Positions 22,333 through 33,285 of a stretch of 64,000 nucleotides of DNA are shown piece after piece. Location: the NCBI RefSeq assembly GCF_000003815.2, contig NC_049991.1, forward strand, positions 14,229,873 to 14,293,872, read 5' to 3'. The stretch comes from Branchiostoma floridae (lineage: Eukaryota; Chordata; Leptocardii; Amphioxiformes; Branchiostomatidae). A model generated the notes under the pieces. The model made no database searches. It saw only the letters and a program-made list of their open reading frames with translations, and was not told where the DNA came from. Numbering within the stretch: position 1 is the stretch's first letter; each line of letters starts with the position of its first letter. A program made the translations under genes and the position numbers.

Positions 22333-22508
22333 TTATGACTCATACAGAACTACATGTTTCAAACAGTTAAAACCGACAATAACATTAGCCGCACATCAAA
22401 GTTGAAAGACACCTTTAAAAAAAGGGTGAACAAAATCAAAGTAACTATTATCATTTCAGTCAAATATATTTGACATTGTCACATATTGAGCTTCATTCAC
22501 AGTCAGCA

Positions 22509-25500
22509 TTACAGCCAAGTGTTCCCAGTGGATATGTTACAAGCTTTCTGCAGACCTTTTGGATACATGTGGATTTCCAGTTTAATGGAAGCAACAAGGA
22601 TACTTGCCAAGGAACTCCTTATCTGTTCCCAAACACTCCATTCATTGGGAGAGCTTGTAAGGTCAGAGTAAGTGATATTTTTCAAATCGCCGTATTTGTC
22701 AGGAATGACACAGTCTTCGATCTTGATAGGAACTATGAAATTCTCAATTTGCTTCTCAGTCGCATGTACGATGGCCATATCCAGATCCTTACAGCACCAT
22801 TGACTGTCAAAGAAGTCTGCAGAAAATACAGCTAATACCTTTCTGCTCTGTGATATGCAGTCTTGTATGTTGGTAAAAATGTCACGTCCTGGCATGAAGT
22901 GCTCTTGATGTTCACAGAAGGTGATGTTGAGATCAATCAGATGCTGCATGACGATATGATAGACAAGTGCAGCATCCTTCCCACAGTAAATGATGAAGAA
23001 TTCATATCTTTTGGATATGACAGACTCTGTATTGAATAAAAGTGTACATTACTTAGACAAATGTCTTGGAATGAGTACCTAAATACATGTAATGTAACAT
23101 CATGCAGGCACAGGTACCTTTACATCTGTACCTGACAAAGTAACCTGTAGTGTTCAATGATGAAAAAAAAAAACGCAGGAATAAACAGTTATCAGAATGT
23201 TTATTTAGACTTCAGATATCTTGAGCATAAAACACAATGCCTTTGAGAGGATCTCAAATCAAACATTGTGCTGATTTCAATGACCATACAATGTTTTAAT
23301 CTTTTTCCAGGGCAAAGTTTTTTTTCTTTATGATAGGAATAATAACATGTTTATACAATATAGAATACAACACTGTATATTATGTATCAGTCTGACTGCG
23401 GGTAGGATTGCCCTACTGCCAAAGGCCAGAGGGCGATCTGTCAGGAGGGTGGGCTGGGACCAAAGGTGATGCGGAATACTCTGTGTTGTATTTTGTACAT
23501 GGCATACCCACCCGAGAAAACAGAAGATTCAATGTGAAATGCGCCAGGAATTGATAAAATTTGGTGTCCAGAATACAAAATATTTTAATTAAACAACATC
23601 AATTCCACCGTCCAAATCTGGGATTCAAACTTCGACCACATGGCCACTTGGCATGCTCAGAACTTGCCTTAGATTTATTAGATGGAAGCCTGTGTGATAT
23701 AAGTAGATATACTTAGTCTAGTTTATTTCATCATTGAAGACCACATTTGTTTGATGGAAGCCTGTGTGACACAGTGACAAGTAGAACCCCATGTGATACG
23801 GCAAGTTATCACCTGGTCCGGAACACTCGTATCAAACATTATCACAGGCCAGGTTTTTGATACTACATTTATGTCATAAATGTAGTATCAAAAAGTAACT
23901 AAGGTCTTGAGTGCAAGTCTATTCAGGTACAGTACTTGTCCATTGATGTTCCGGTATCTAAGATTTGTACCTAAATGATATCCCTACAATGTAGATTTCC
24001 TATAAGTATAAATAATTTTGCAAATGTGAACTTTGACATAGAGTCAACATACCCTGGTAACTATTATGATGATACATGTACATGCAGTTGTCATAAAAAT
24101 GTTTGGTTTCCTTCCCTTTCTTCCCATATACCTTCTCATAATACCAGTCTAATTCTGCCATTTTATAAGTTTTTTATAGTTATTTTTTGCTATAAAGATT
24201 GGATGTAACAATTTACATTTTACAACCAGAGTTTTATATTTATGTACTCATGTCAATGTAAATGTGGGTGGACATACCATCAAGTGCAACAGCTTTGAGC
24301 TGGTCTTTAATGTCCTCAATCTTGTCTGATATTGCTTGAATGAAGCTAGGGCATCCATTGTGTGAGTCAATCTGAAATGTGCCAGGGACAGTATGTTAAA
24401 AGAAATAAGTTGATGCGGTAAAAATAGCTGTACCTTTATCTAAAAAAGACCATACCTGCCAGGTTGAAAAGTATAGGGGAAATCCTGGACCAAACTGTGC
24501 TGATATATTCTTTTATGTGTAAACACTACCAAATCAATCAAGTTGGATGTACATGTATGTGAAATCTGTAGACATACTCAACATTATTTTAACAATCCCC
24601 ATTGAACACAAACTTAATGTTCACTCTTACTATTACTTTATGGCAGCTGGTATTGGCTGCAAACAATATAACATGACTTGTGATAACTTGCCTTTTTATC
24701 CATCTTCACAATCAACCTTTTCCTGTCGCGCTGTTGCTTATTCCGGGGGTAACGAGTACTCCTCTCATACCGCCGGGAGCAACATGTACTCGGTGCCTGT
24801 GAATAACAGATTGATCTTGTTACAATTAGGTATGGGATGTTTCAGGCTAAAGCTGCAACATAGATTGATTTTTGTATCGCAACTTAAATGTTTTGATGAA
24901 AAATTCTATATATACAATTTGGTAATATATACATTAAGGGGTTTAAAGCTATTTTAAAAAGTATCTCACCATGGCAATTTGTGGCCTGCCCTGAACAGTG
25001 GCATTTTCTGGCCTGACCTGATCATGAGCACTGAGTGTAGCATCTTGTGGTCTGTGCTGACTATTGGCATCTTGTGGTCTGTGCTGACCATTGGCATCTT
25101 GTGGTCTGTGCTGACCATTGGCATCTTGTGGTCTGTGCTGACCATTGGCATCTTGTGGTCTGTGCTGACCATTGGCATCTTGTGGTCTGTGCTGACCATT
25201 GGCATCTTGTGGTCTGCGCTGACCATTGGCATCTTGTGGTCTGTGCTGACCATTGGCATCTTGTGGTCTGTGCTGACCATTGGCATCTTGTGGTCTGTGC
25301 TGACCATTGGCATCTTGTGGTCTGTGCTGACCATTGGCATCTTGTGGTCTGTGCTGACCATTGGCATCTTGTGGTCTGTGCTGACCATTGGCATCTTGTG
25401 GGCTGCCCTGACCATTGACATCTTGTGGTCTGCCCTGACCATTGACATCTTGTGGTCTGTGCTGACCATTGGCATCTTGTGGTCTGTGCTGACCATTGGC

Positions 25501-27591
25501 ATCTTGTGGTCTGCCCTGACCATTGACATCTTGTGGTCTGCCCTGACCATTGGCATCTTGTGGTCTGCTCTGAAGTTCCAAAATTGTAGCATTTTGTGGT
25601 CCGACTGACAATAAAATAGAAGAATCTAGCATCAAATTTTGCACATTCTGGCTCACAAGAAAGATTTGCTTTTATGTAAGGGCATGACTTTTATTATTAC
25701 AGTACCATCCTGTCAACAGTGCAAAAAGTCTTAAGGCAGGAAACATAGGAAAAAGTATTGGTGCAGAGGCTCAGTGTGTAGAGTATTTGCCTGGTAAGCG
25801 AGACGTTGGAGGTTCGATGCCCAGCCACGTCACTTTTTTTAATAACTCTAGTTGGTCTTGCTTGCAATTGGAAATGTAGACAAGTCTTATTTTGCATTAA
25901 ATCATCTTGATAATTATCAACAGGATCATCCTCTGGGTTTAGGTGGACATAATCATGACGTGTTACAAATGTATTTACAGGGAATCTCCTGCCAATAGTG
26001 CCAAAGAAACTATCATCTACAAGTGAAGAACATTAGTCATCAGTGTTAATAAAATTCTTATTGACAGGAACATCCTGTCAATAGCACCAGCCTTTGTGTA
26101 AATTCTGCTCACAGTTATTCAAAGGTTTTACAATTAAGAACTGTTGAATACATCATACGAGGGGTGATCAATAAGTTCTCAGTCTTTTAAAACAAAATGT
26201 CCCAGAAGGAAGATTTTTCTTAGGCTATTTTTCTCCTCTAAGTTCAATGCAATTTGTCCATCGAGTTCTTTCATTGATGTTAACTATGTTATACCTACAT
26301 GTATATCATAACAGTTACTACAAACTGGATAATGATAATGTAAATTACATGTTTCATTAAAAAAAAACTTGACATGCCAGTAGGAGCTTAGAAGACTCAG
26401 GCAAAAGATATGAATGATTTCAGTCCTTGTACAGTCACCTACCTTGTCTGTTTTTTCTTGTGCTGCAACGTTCATGCGTACAGATCAACATAGCTATGCA
26501 TAAGATAGCAGCTGATCCTAGTATACTTGCTACTGCTATATCCCTGCTTCTCCAGGGCCGCGGGGTCGTCACTTAAGAGAGGAATGTATTGTCTTATACA
26601 TGTACATATATGTGAAGATTCATAGCTTTTATCTCAGTGATTGGAGCATATTACATGATTCAAGCAAAGTTTAAACATTGAAAGTCACAGGTGCCTTTAC
26701 AAATACTAGTTACTGTGCATTATGTAATGTAGCGCTACCATATGTCATGCACTACATATATGTATTGATTGATATATTGATATTCTTGTAAATGCTGTTA
26801 GAGTAGTGGATTGTAGTTACCACTGCCAGGCTGTCGGTATTCAATGCTGTAGCTTGTTGTTCCTGATATTTCCAAACAAGCCCTATTCCCGTTGTTACCA
26901 ATCACACAGATGTATCCATCCTTCACACTAGTGATGTTGATTGGTAAGGATACATTCCCAGCATTACCACAGGTTGTCTCATGACTGGAACCACTGGCAA
27001 GCTCTAAATGAGACCAATGGTCAAGATTTAGTCACTGTGATGCAACATATCATACATCAGTAACAACATTCAGTTTACTGTCAAAAGAAGAAGCTACATA
27101 AACTTCAGCGAGTAGAGTTTTCTCTGTGACCTAGCACAGGCACCATGGCACATGATCTTTCTTGACCTTACGACATATGTACATGTAGTTGACCTGGTTT
27201 TTCATAGTCTTATATTCAGAAAGAAACACTATTGTGAGACAGCACTTCACTCGGTGATCAAAGAGTGGGTAAGCTCTATTGACAAGAGGGAATTAATTTA
27301 TCTTCAGAAAGGAGTGGCATTTGCTCATTAATTCTGCAAATAACATCCTTGTAAGTATAGTCTATGCCTCAGGTGATCTTCATCTTTACATTTAGCTAAC
27401 AGTTAACTTTTGCATGAAAAATCCATCATAATCATACATGTAAGTCTAAGAACAATGATAATAAAGTATAACTGTACTGTAAGATACTAGTAGCAGAAGT
27501 ACTCACTTGTAGGCTTTGCCAGTGAAATTGTGCACAGGTGGCAAAGTACTTGAAGTAAAATGTATGATGCTGGTAGGATCATAGTTCTCAT
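22509..27591 (-). CDS. TIR-domain membrane receptor B with nine-residue repeats (547 aa)
   Basis: Six exons, all GT..AG and phase-consistent: 27,591-27,507; 27,003-26,821; 26,571-26,443; 25,604-24,970; 24,371-24,278; 23,026-22,509. Residues 1-25 are a signal peptide (MRTMILPASYILLQVLCHLC). The ectodomain, about 26-100, has three cysteines and an NIT sequon. The membrane helix is about 101-120 (IAVASILGSAAILCIAMLIC), followed by basic residues, giving a type I orientation. Residues 133-344 are one exon with 19 tandem RPQDANGQH-type repeats. Residues 345-375 are a linker (IDSHNG...ISDKIEDIKDQL, amphipathic). From about 380 comes a TIR domain: KRYEFFIIYCGKD (box 1), FMPGRDIFTNI (BB-loop region), VLAVFSADFFDSQWC and NEWSVWEQIRSSL (box 3 area). 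It is most like TLR-type TIR domains. The usual Glu after the Trp-Cys motif is Asp, so NADase activity is unlikely. No LRR or clear Ig domain is present. Ligand and adaptor are unknown. Confidence 0.85.
23854..23894. repeat. Perfect 41-bp palindrome
   Basis: Arms of 20 bp (TTTTTGATACTACATTTATG and its complement) around one base, inside an intron of receptor B. Confidence 0.9.
25040..25570 (-). repeat. 27-bp coding minisatellite
   Basis: Tandem 27-bp units inside receptor B exon 4, each encoding RPQDANGQH or a close variant (DVNGQG, ANSQH, ANGQR, one S for R). The unit is a multiple of three, so copy-number change keeps frame. Every frame on both strands is open here, so the other long frames in this stretch are artefacts. 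Confidence 0.95.
25760..25838 (+). repeat. tRNA-like SINE head or tRNA pseudogene
   Basis: Contains an A-box-like GGCTCAGTGTGTAGAG, an anticodon-arm-like TTTGCCTGGTAAGCGAG and a B-box GGTTCGATGCCC, followed by a T run. The acceptor stem does not pair, so this is not a functional tRNA gene. Confidence 0.55.
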
Positions 27592-28418
27592 TCTTCAGAG
27601 GACTTCCAACCAAGTTTCCAATGTTCTACTTAGAAATCAAGATGGCGGGTGGAGTTCCCCGGGTCTGGAGTTCCCCCACATGGTGAGTTGGGGGAAGTGA
27701 CTATTGTGGGGGGTCCGGGGGCATCCACCTTCCATGGACTCCGAGTATAAAGTTACAAAGATATCCAAAAATGAATTTAGCCCATGCATGCAGCATGTTA
27801 GACATTTTGTTAGTTTTCCATCTGCAAACAGGTAATGCACCTTTATCCACCAAAGTGTAATTCAGCTGCTGCAGATTAATCTTAAATGCCTTGTTATGCC
27901 CGAAAAGTGAATAAAAAGTGTAAACTATGGTATGGTTTTAAGTTACCTGCATCTCGCCAAGCAAAACAAATAGGTGCACTTAACTTTGTTCAGTATGCAC
28001 TTGTTTTTTAATCCTTAAGAAATACTGTACTGTAAGATTCAACTTATTTTATTTCATGATTTTAAGGTACTAATATGAAATGTAATTTGTAGAGCTTCTG
28101 AACTACACAAGCTTCATCAGTGCTGAATTTGAGTTTGAAAATGCACTATAAATGCAGATGTTCATGTGCATATTGTGTGACACAGTGCAGGCATTGTCTG
28201 CCGCCTGAAGATCGGTTTCAATGGCAGAGCTATCAACTTTGCGATTGAAAGACATTTGTATGGCAAGCTTTTCAACCCTTATGACAAAATGGAACATTGT
28301 CATGAATAACAGTAAGATTTCGTCAAGACCACAGAACCCATTCCCCTTAAATTCATACAACTTACATGTGTAAAATATGGTACTAATACATGTAGTACTA
28401 GAGTTCTACGAACACATA

Positions 28419-30513
28419 CCTTTGCCAAATAAACCAGGTTTGTTATGTAGAATGATGTCTGTAGACAAATGCGTTACTCATTTCATTTTCTTTATAATTA
28501 TATGCTAAGAGTTGGTTGATAAATTTCGGCATTGATTATGCAAATTAGATCCCAAGTTACAATTAATTGATATCAAATTGTATCAAGCGTTACGTAAGCT
28601 ATCAGCATACTGAAAATCATGATGATCCTTTGATCCATTCTTGACTTATTCTCTTTCAAAGTCTTTAAATACACCTCTTACTCTCTTCCCTCTTTCTCAG
28701 TTACATATGTGACAACTTTGATGAAAGTACTATAATGGAATGCAGTGGATTTATGAACTTTTCCTAATCAATTATGCAAATTAGCTGTTAATTTGCATAA
28801 TAAGTATCACATTATATAAGTCTTCACTTAGGCTATCTACATGCCAAAAATCATGACAATCCGTCAACACGTTCATATTTTCTCATTAATTATGCAAATA
28901 AGATCATCATTTGCATGATAAATATGTATTGACATTTCTCTCTTTCTCAGCTACATATGTGACAAGTTTTAAAGTCCTATCATGGAATGTAGTGAATTTA
29001 TAAAATATCCTCATTAATTATGCAAATTAGCTGTTGATTTGCATAATTGGTATCTCATTATGTAGGTCTTCACTTACGCTACCTAGATACGAAAAAACAG
29101 AAGAACTTTATAGAAGAACTTTATTGCGCAACGATCGTACACGGTACAATGTATGGCAAAAAAAAAAAGAAGAAACAAACTTATCATCCTTATTACTAAA
29201 ACAAGTATCAACCTTAGTACATATGCAGATTATGAATATAGAATAAAATAATTGGCATCCTAATTTCTAGAACAATAAGAGCTAGCCTAAATCATTGATA
29301 TTGTATTACAATCGAGTGGGGCTAATTATGAGTTTCGGCATTTTTTCTTATGACAAAGCAGTCTTTTATATATTTGCCTATTTTAGCATTGTGGGAGTTA
29401 TTACATCTGAATATATAATCAAATCTGTCTGTATCATTGAGTCTCTTAAAATCTGTTGTATTTGATTCGAGGAATGAGAATAACTCATCACGTGAAACAT
29501 TGTACCTACTGCACATCATGACAAAGTGAAATTCATCTTCAATTTGCATGATGATCCGTCAACATGTTCATATTTTCTCATTAATTATGCAAATGAGGCC
29601 ATAATTTGCATAATTGATATCTATCAACATTTCTCTCCTTCCCAGCTACATATGTGACAAGTTTGAAAGTCCTATCATGGAACGCAGTGGATTTATAAAT
29701 TTTCCTCATTAATTATGCAAATTAGCTGTTGATTTGCATAATTAGTATACCATTATGTAAGTCATCACTCATTCTATCTACATACCTAAAATCATGACGA
29801 TCCATCAACACGTTGTAGAGTTATTCTCGTCCAAAGTTTGAAAAGAAACCGGCGCCTGCAGTTCAAAAAAAGCCGCTAGGGGGCCCAAACTCACAGCACT
29901 GACTCTCTGCCTCAAGGGCTATCTACCACTCAAAAATCATGATCACAGCATGTCCAGAACAGGAGATATCAAAAATTGAGGTTCTGCTGCAGTACCTTAG
30001 CAAGCCGCTAGGGGACCCATTATCGAACTTGACCTTTGTTTTCCCGACCCCTACCCACCTACCAAATATTATCTGGATCCATCCAAGATTAGTATACCAT
30101 TATGTAAGTCATCACTCATTCTATCTACATACCAAAAATCATGACGATCCGTCAACACGTTGTAGAGTTATTCTCATCCAAAGTTTGAAAGGAAACCGGC
30201 GCCTGCAGTTCCAAAAAAGCCGCTAGGGGGCCCAAACTCACAGCACTTACTCTCTGCCTCGAGGGCTATCTACCACTCAAAAATCATGATCACAGCATGT
30301 CCAGAACAGGAGATATCAAAAATTGAGGTTCTGCTGCAGTACCTTAGCAAGCCGCTAGGGGGCCCATTATCGAACTTGACCTTCGTTTTCCCGACCCCTA
30401 CCCACCTACCAAATATTATCGGGATCCATCCAAGACTTCTTGAGTTATGCTGTTAACACACAGACACACAGACTCACAAGCCTAAAACATAACCTTAGCC
30501 ATTCTGGCAAAGG
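28419..30513. mobile_element. TA-flanked element, CCTTTGCCA ends, with internal duplications
   Basis: Ends CCTTTGCCA and TGGCAAAGG, each abutting TA; absent from copy A near 18,590. The interior has repeated AT-rich blocks with TTAATTATGCAAAT words. A roughly 350-bp block appears twice (from about 29,812 and 30,160) and carries CCGCTAGGGGGCCC words. It is interrupted by a LINE 3' end at 29,090-29,556. No transposase seen. Confidence 0.8.
29090..29556 (-). mobile_element. 3' end of a LINE (fragment)
   Basis: A minus-strand frame (29,549 to 29,322) reads QIEDEFHFVMMCSRY and DELFSFLE, resembling the C-terminal motif IEDExHFxxxCPxY common in non-LTR retrotransposon proteins. The minus-strand 3' end carries a short direct repeat around ACTTTAT/AAGTTCTTCT (29,095-29,125), a tail style seen in CR1/L2-like elements. 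5'-truncated and non-functional. Confidence 0.6.
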
Positions 30514-30665
30514 TAATAAATATTAGCAGCATACATTATTTCTGACTTTGTCATAAAGCTGATTTCATCCTCAGCCTAGTCTACCTTTTCTTTTCATGTT
30601 TTGAAAGTCCCTAACCCACCCCAGAGTAGGACTTCAGCCTTGTTACCGGTAATTAGCAATTTTTA

Positions 30666-31709
30666 CCTTCGCCAATAAGGTTATGTTTTGTGTAGCGTTT
30701 CTATGTATGTACATGTACAAATGCATGACAATTTGTATGTATGTTTGTATGTAGAAGACCAGCATCACTCAAGAATGTCTCGATGGATTGTATTGATATT
30801 CGGTATGTGGGTAGGTCTGGATGAGACCAGTGAAAACGATTAGATTTTGGGTCCCCTAGCGGCCTGTTATGGTAAATTCCGGGTTTGATATCTCGAGTTC
30901 TGGACATGCTGCAGCTATGATTTTTTAGTGGTAGACACAGCTCTTGATGCCGAGAGTAAGTGGTATAGGTTTGGGCCCCCTAGTGGCTTGTTTTGGAACT
31001 GCAGGGCAGGTTTAGTGTCAGACTTTGGGAATACTATAGTAACTCAAAGAGTTGACGGATTGTCAAGATTTTAGTTATGTAGATAGCTTAAGTGATGCTT
31101 CGTATAATAACATTAATTATGCAAATTGGAATCTAACGCAGTTACATTATAGGACCATTGCAACAGGTGACATTTGTAACTGAGAAAGAGAAGAATATTG
31201 ATAGATGTATATTATGCAAAATAAAGACCTAGTTTGCATGATTAATGAGAAAATGCTATAATGTCATTGTGGTAAATGACTGGAACCTCTTGTAGCATTT
31301 GGAAGTTACATACAAATGAACATCATTGGATATTGATTATGCAAATGAGGTCGTCATTTGCATAAATTATCAGAAAATGCGGAAAAAAGCCTTCTTTGTT
31401 AACATAGATTGTGTACGTCTGTTGTTTGGTGGAGGAAATGATCAAGTCATATGATTTATGCAAATGAGGACCTTATTTGCATAATCAATTACAAACACTA
31501 GTAGACGCCATTTAATTGCACACCTTATTTGCCAGTGTATTTCGTGCAATTATCCGGCTGGTGCAACAATGTGAAGTTATCCAGCTGGACCACATCTGTT
31601 TGGGATTTGGTGATTCCGTGCAGTTAACAGAAGTATTTGTTAATCTGTTATGCAATTAACTGGCCTCTACTGTACAGCAGTTGTAAAGGTTAAAATCATT
31701 TGGCGAAGG
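30666..31709. mobile_element. TA-flanked element, CCTTCGCCA ends
   Basis: Ends CCTTCGCCA and TGGCGAAGG with TA on both sides; shares GGGCCCCCTAG and ATGCAAAT words with the element at 28,419-30,513 in opposite orientation. Absent from copy A. It contains the older MITE at 31,496-31,673. Confidence 0.75.
31496..31673. mobile_element. Diverged MITE of the CAGTGGAAGCC family
   Basis: Ends TAGTAGACGCCATTTAATTG and the inverted CAATTAACTGGCCTCTACTG, matching the family of 19,586-19,759 with substitutions. Nested in the element at 30,666-31,709. Confidence 0.65.
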
Positions 31710-32935
31710 TATGGGGTCATGGAACTCTAGTTAGAACTAAAAAGCTGGGGAAGAAAATAATAACCCTTGTGAGCCTAAAGCAATTTACTTGTCTTTAGAA
31801 AGATTTTAAAGTGTGTATCACTAAAATGAAATCTTACCTGTCATTCTTCTTATTCCAGTCTTGAAGACTGCGGTAAAGATGAGAGCACATCAAAGGCTCA
31901 GTGGCTGTTGCATCATGGTACCTTCTATCTTCTGCTGACACCGACATTTTCAGCAATTCACATGAGGAATGATTTTGTAAAGTGTAGGAAATTGTGCCAT
32001 GTTAATTAAGATTAAGCGTCAGGTTCTCTCAATCTTTTCTTACACACAAAATATTGTTTTTCTCTAAAGTTGGTGTATTTGAAACGTAACTTCATTGACT
32101 GCATTCATTCAGTGTATAAGAATGAAGCCTCACCACAAAATAACATGATTAATTAAAGAACATGTCATCTTACAATGTCAAAGAAATGCTGCTAACTGTA
32201 ACCCATGTTTTAATCAGAATTGGGACAGTAGCTAACAGTGATGACAATATCTAATTGTACATGTAATGTCAAGGTAACAATCACATATTACAGGTTAATA
32301 TTTTGATGGAAAAAAGGCATCACAACAATCAGTTATTGTATTTTTCAACTTTTCTGTTGTTCACATTCCAATTAATGACTAAAGTTTGTATCTTAAATGT
32401 CTGGATCATAAAAAATGGGCTCTTCTTAAGGCTGAAATAATGTTAGAATTGCAAGAAGTCAGCATTGTGTACAGACATTCCTTGAATTACAAAGACTAAC
32501 AGTAACTTTCACTGCCATGTTGCATTATCAAGGATAGCATGAGCTGAAGTAGCACACATCATGTTGGGAAATTTGTAGGGTAGTATTCACTACATATATT
32601 GTCTGTAACATTTGGCACTTTTTTTGTTTAACAGAGTTTTGTAGAGATTCAGGGGTACTTGTGTGTATGTAATATTATAGCACATACTTAGTACATTTAT
32701 ATGATGCATTATATGATATGGTTTCTGTCTTGCACATCTATGCACTATTTGTTCATCAATGTTAGTGTTTTCATATTGAAAGTAAAGAAGCCAACTTTTA
32801 CTTACAGAAGTTGAAAGAGTCTTTGTGACAGGGTTGCCAAAAAAGTATGGACTGTCCACTTGAATTTTCTTTAATAAAGCTTTTTGTTTTGTTTTCAAAA
32901 CTATTCACCTTATTATTGAGTAGTAACGCTAGTTC

Positions 32936-33285
32936 ACCTTTAACACCCTCCGGTTTAATTTGGGAATTCCGGTTTAATTTGGGACAACCTCCCGTATTTC
33001 AGCAATCTTTAACCCCAAAGGCTTAATATCGCATATGTTAGGTAAAAATGAGGTTAAGAATACGTAGCAGCCATTGATGACCCCCTGGGGTTTAGCCCAA
33101 TTCTGCAGAATTCTGCAGAATTCTGGGAACTGGAGCCAGAATTCTGCAGAATTCTGGGAACTGGAGCCAGAATTCTGCAGAATTCTGGGAGCCTGAGCCA
33201 GAATTCTGCAGAATTCTGGGAAGCCTAAGCCAGAATTCTGCAGAATTCTGGGAAGCTTAGCCAGAATTCTGCAGAATTCCGGGAA
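32936..33285. repeat. Left inverted end with EcoRI/PstI minisatellite
   Basis: Terminal sequence followed by about six copies of a roughly 30-bp unit containing the self-complementary words GAATTC and CTGCAG (AGAATTCTGCAGAATTCTGG). The whole end matches 50,466-51,018 in inverted orientation. Confidence 0.9.

Larger units (their letters stand above)
20709..32933. repeat. Segmental duplication copy B, left part
   Basis: Diverged tandem copy of 7,062-20,095. It is interrupted at 32,934 by the 18-kb inserted block and resumes at 51,021. Copy-specific additions include the elements at 28,419-30,513 and 30,666-31,709 and the tRNA-like repeat near 25,760. Confidence 0.9.

Noticed and set aside
25047-25570. 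CRISPR-like regular repeats
   Set aside because: The array has no spacers, lies in a eukaryotic coding exon and has a 27-bp period with no unique sequence between units.
24979-25608. Long plus-strand frames over the 27-bp array
   Set aside because: All six frames are open because the unit is 27 bp; only the minus-strand frame joins splice-consistent exons on both sides.
25760-25838. Functional threonine tRNA gene
   Set aside because: Anticodon arm and B-box are recognisable but the acceptor stem does not pair and the T-arm has mismatches; better explained as a SINE head.
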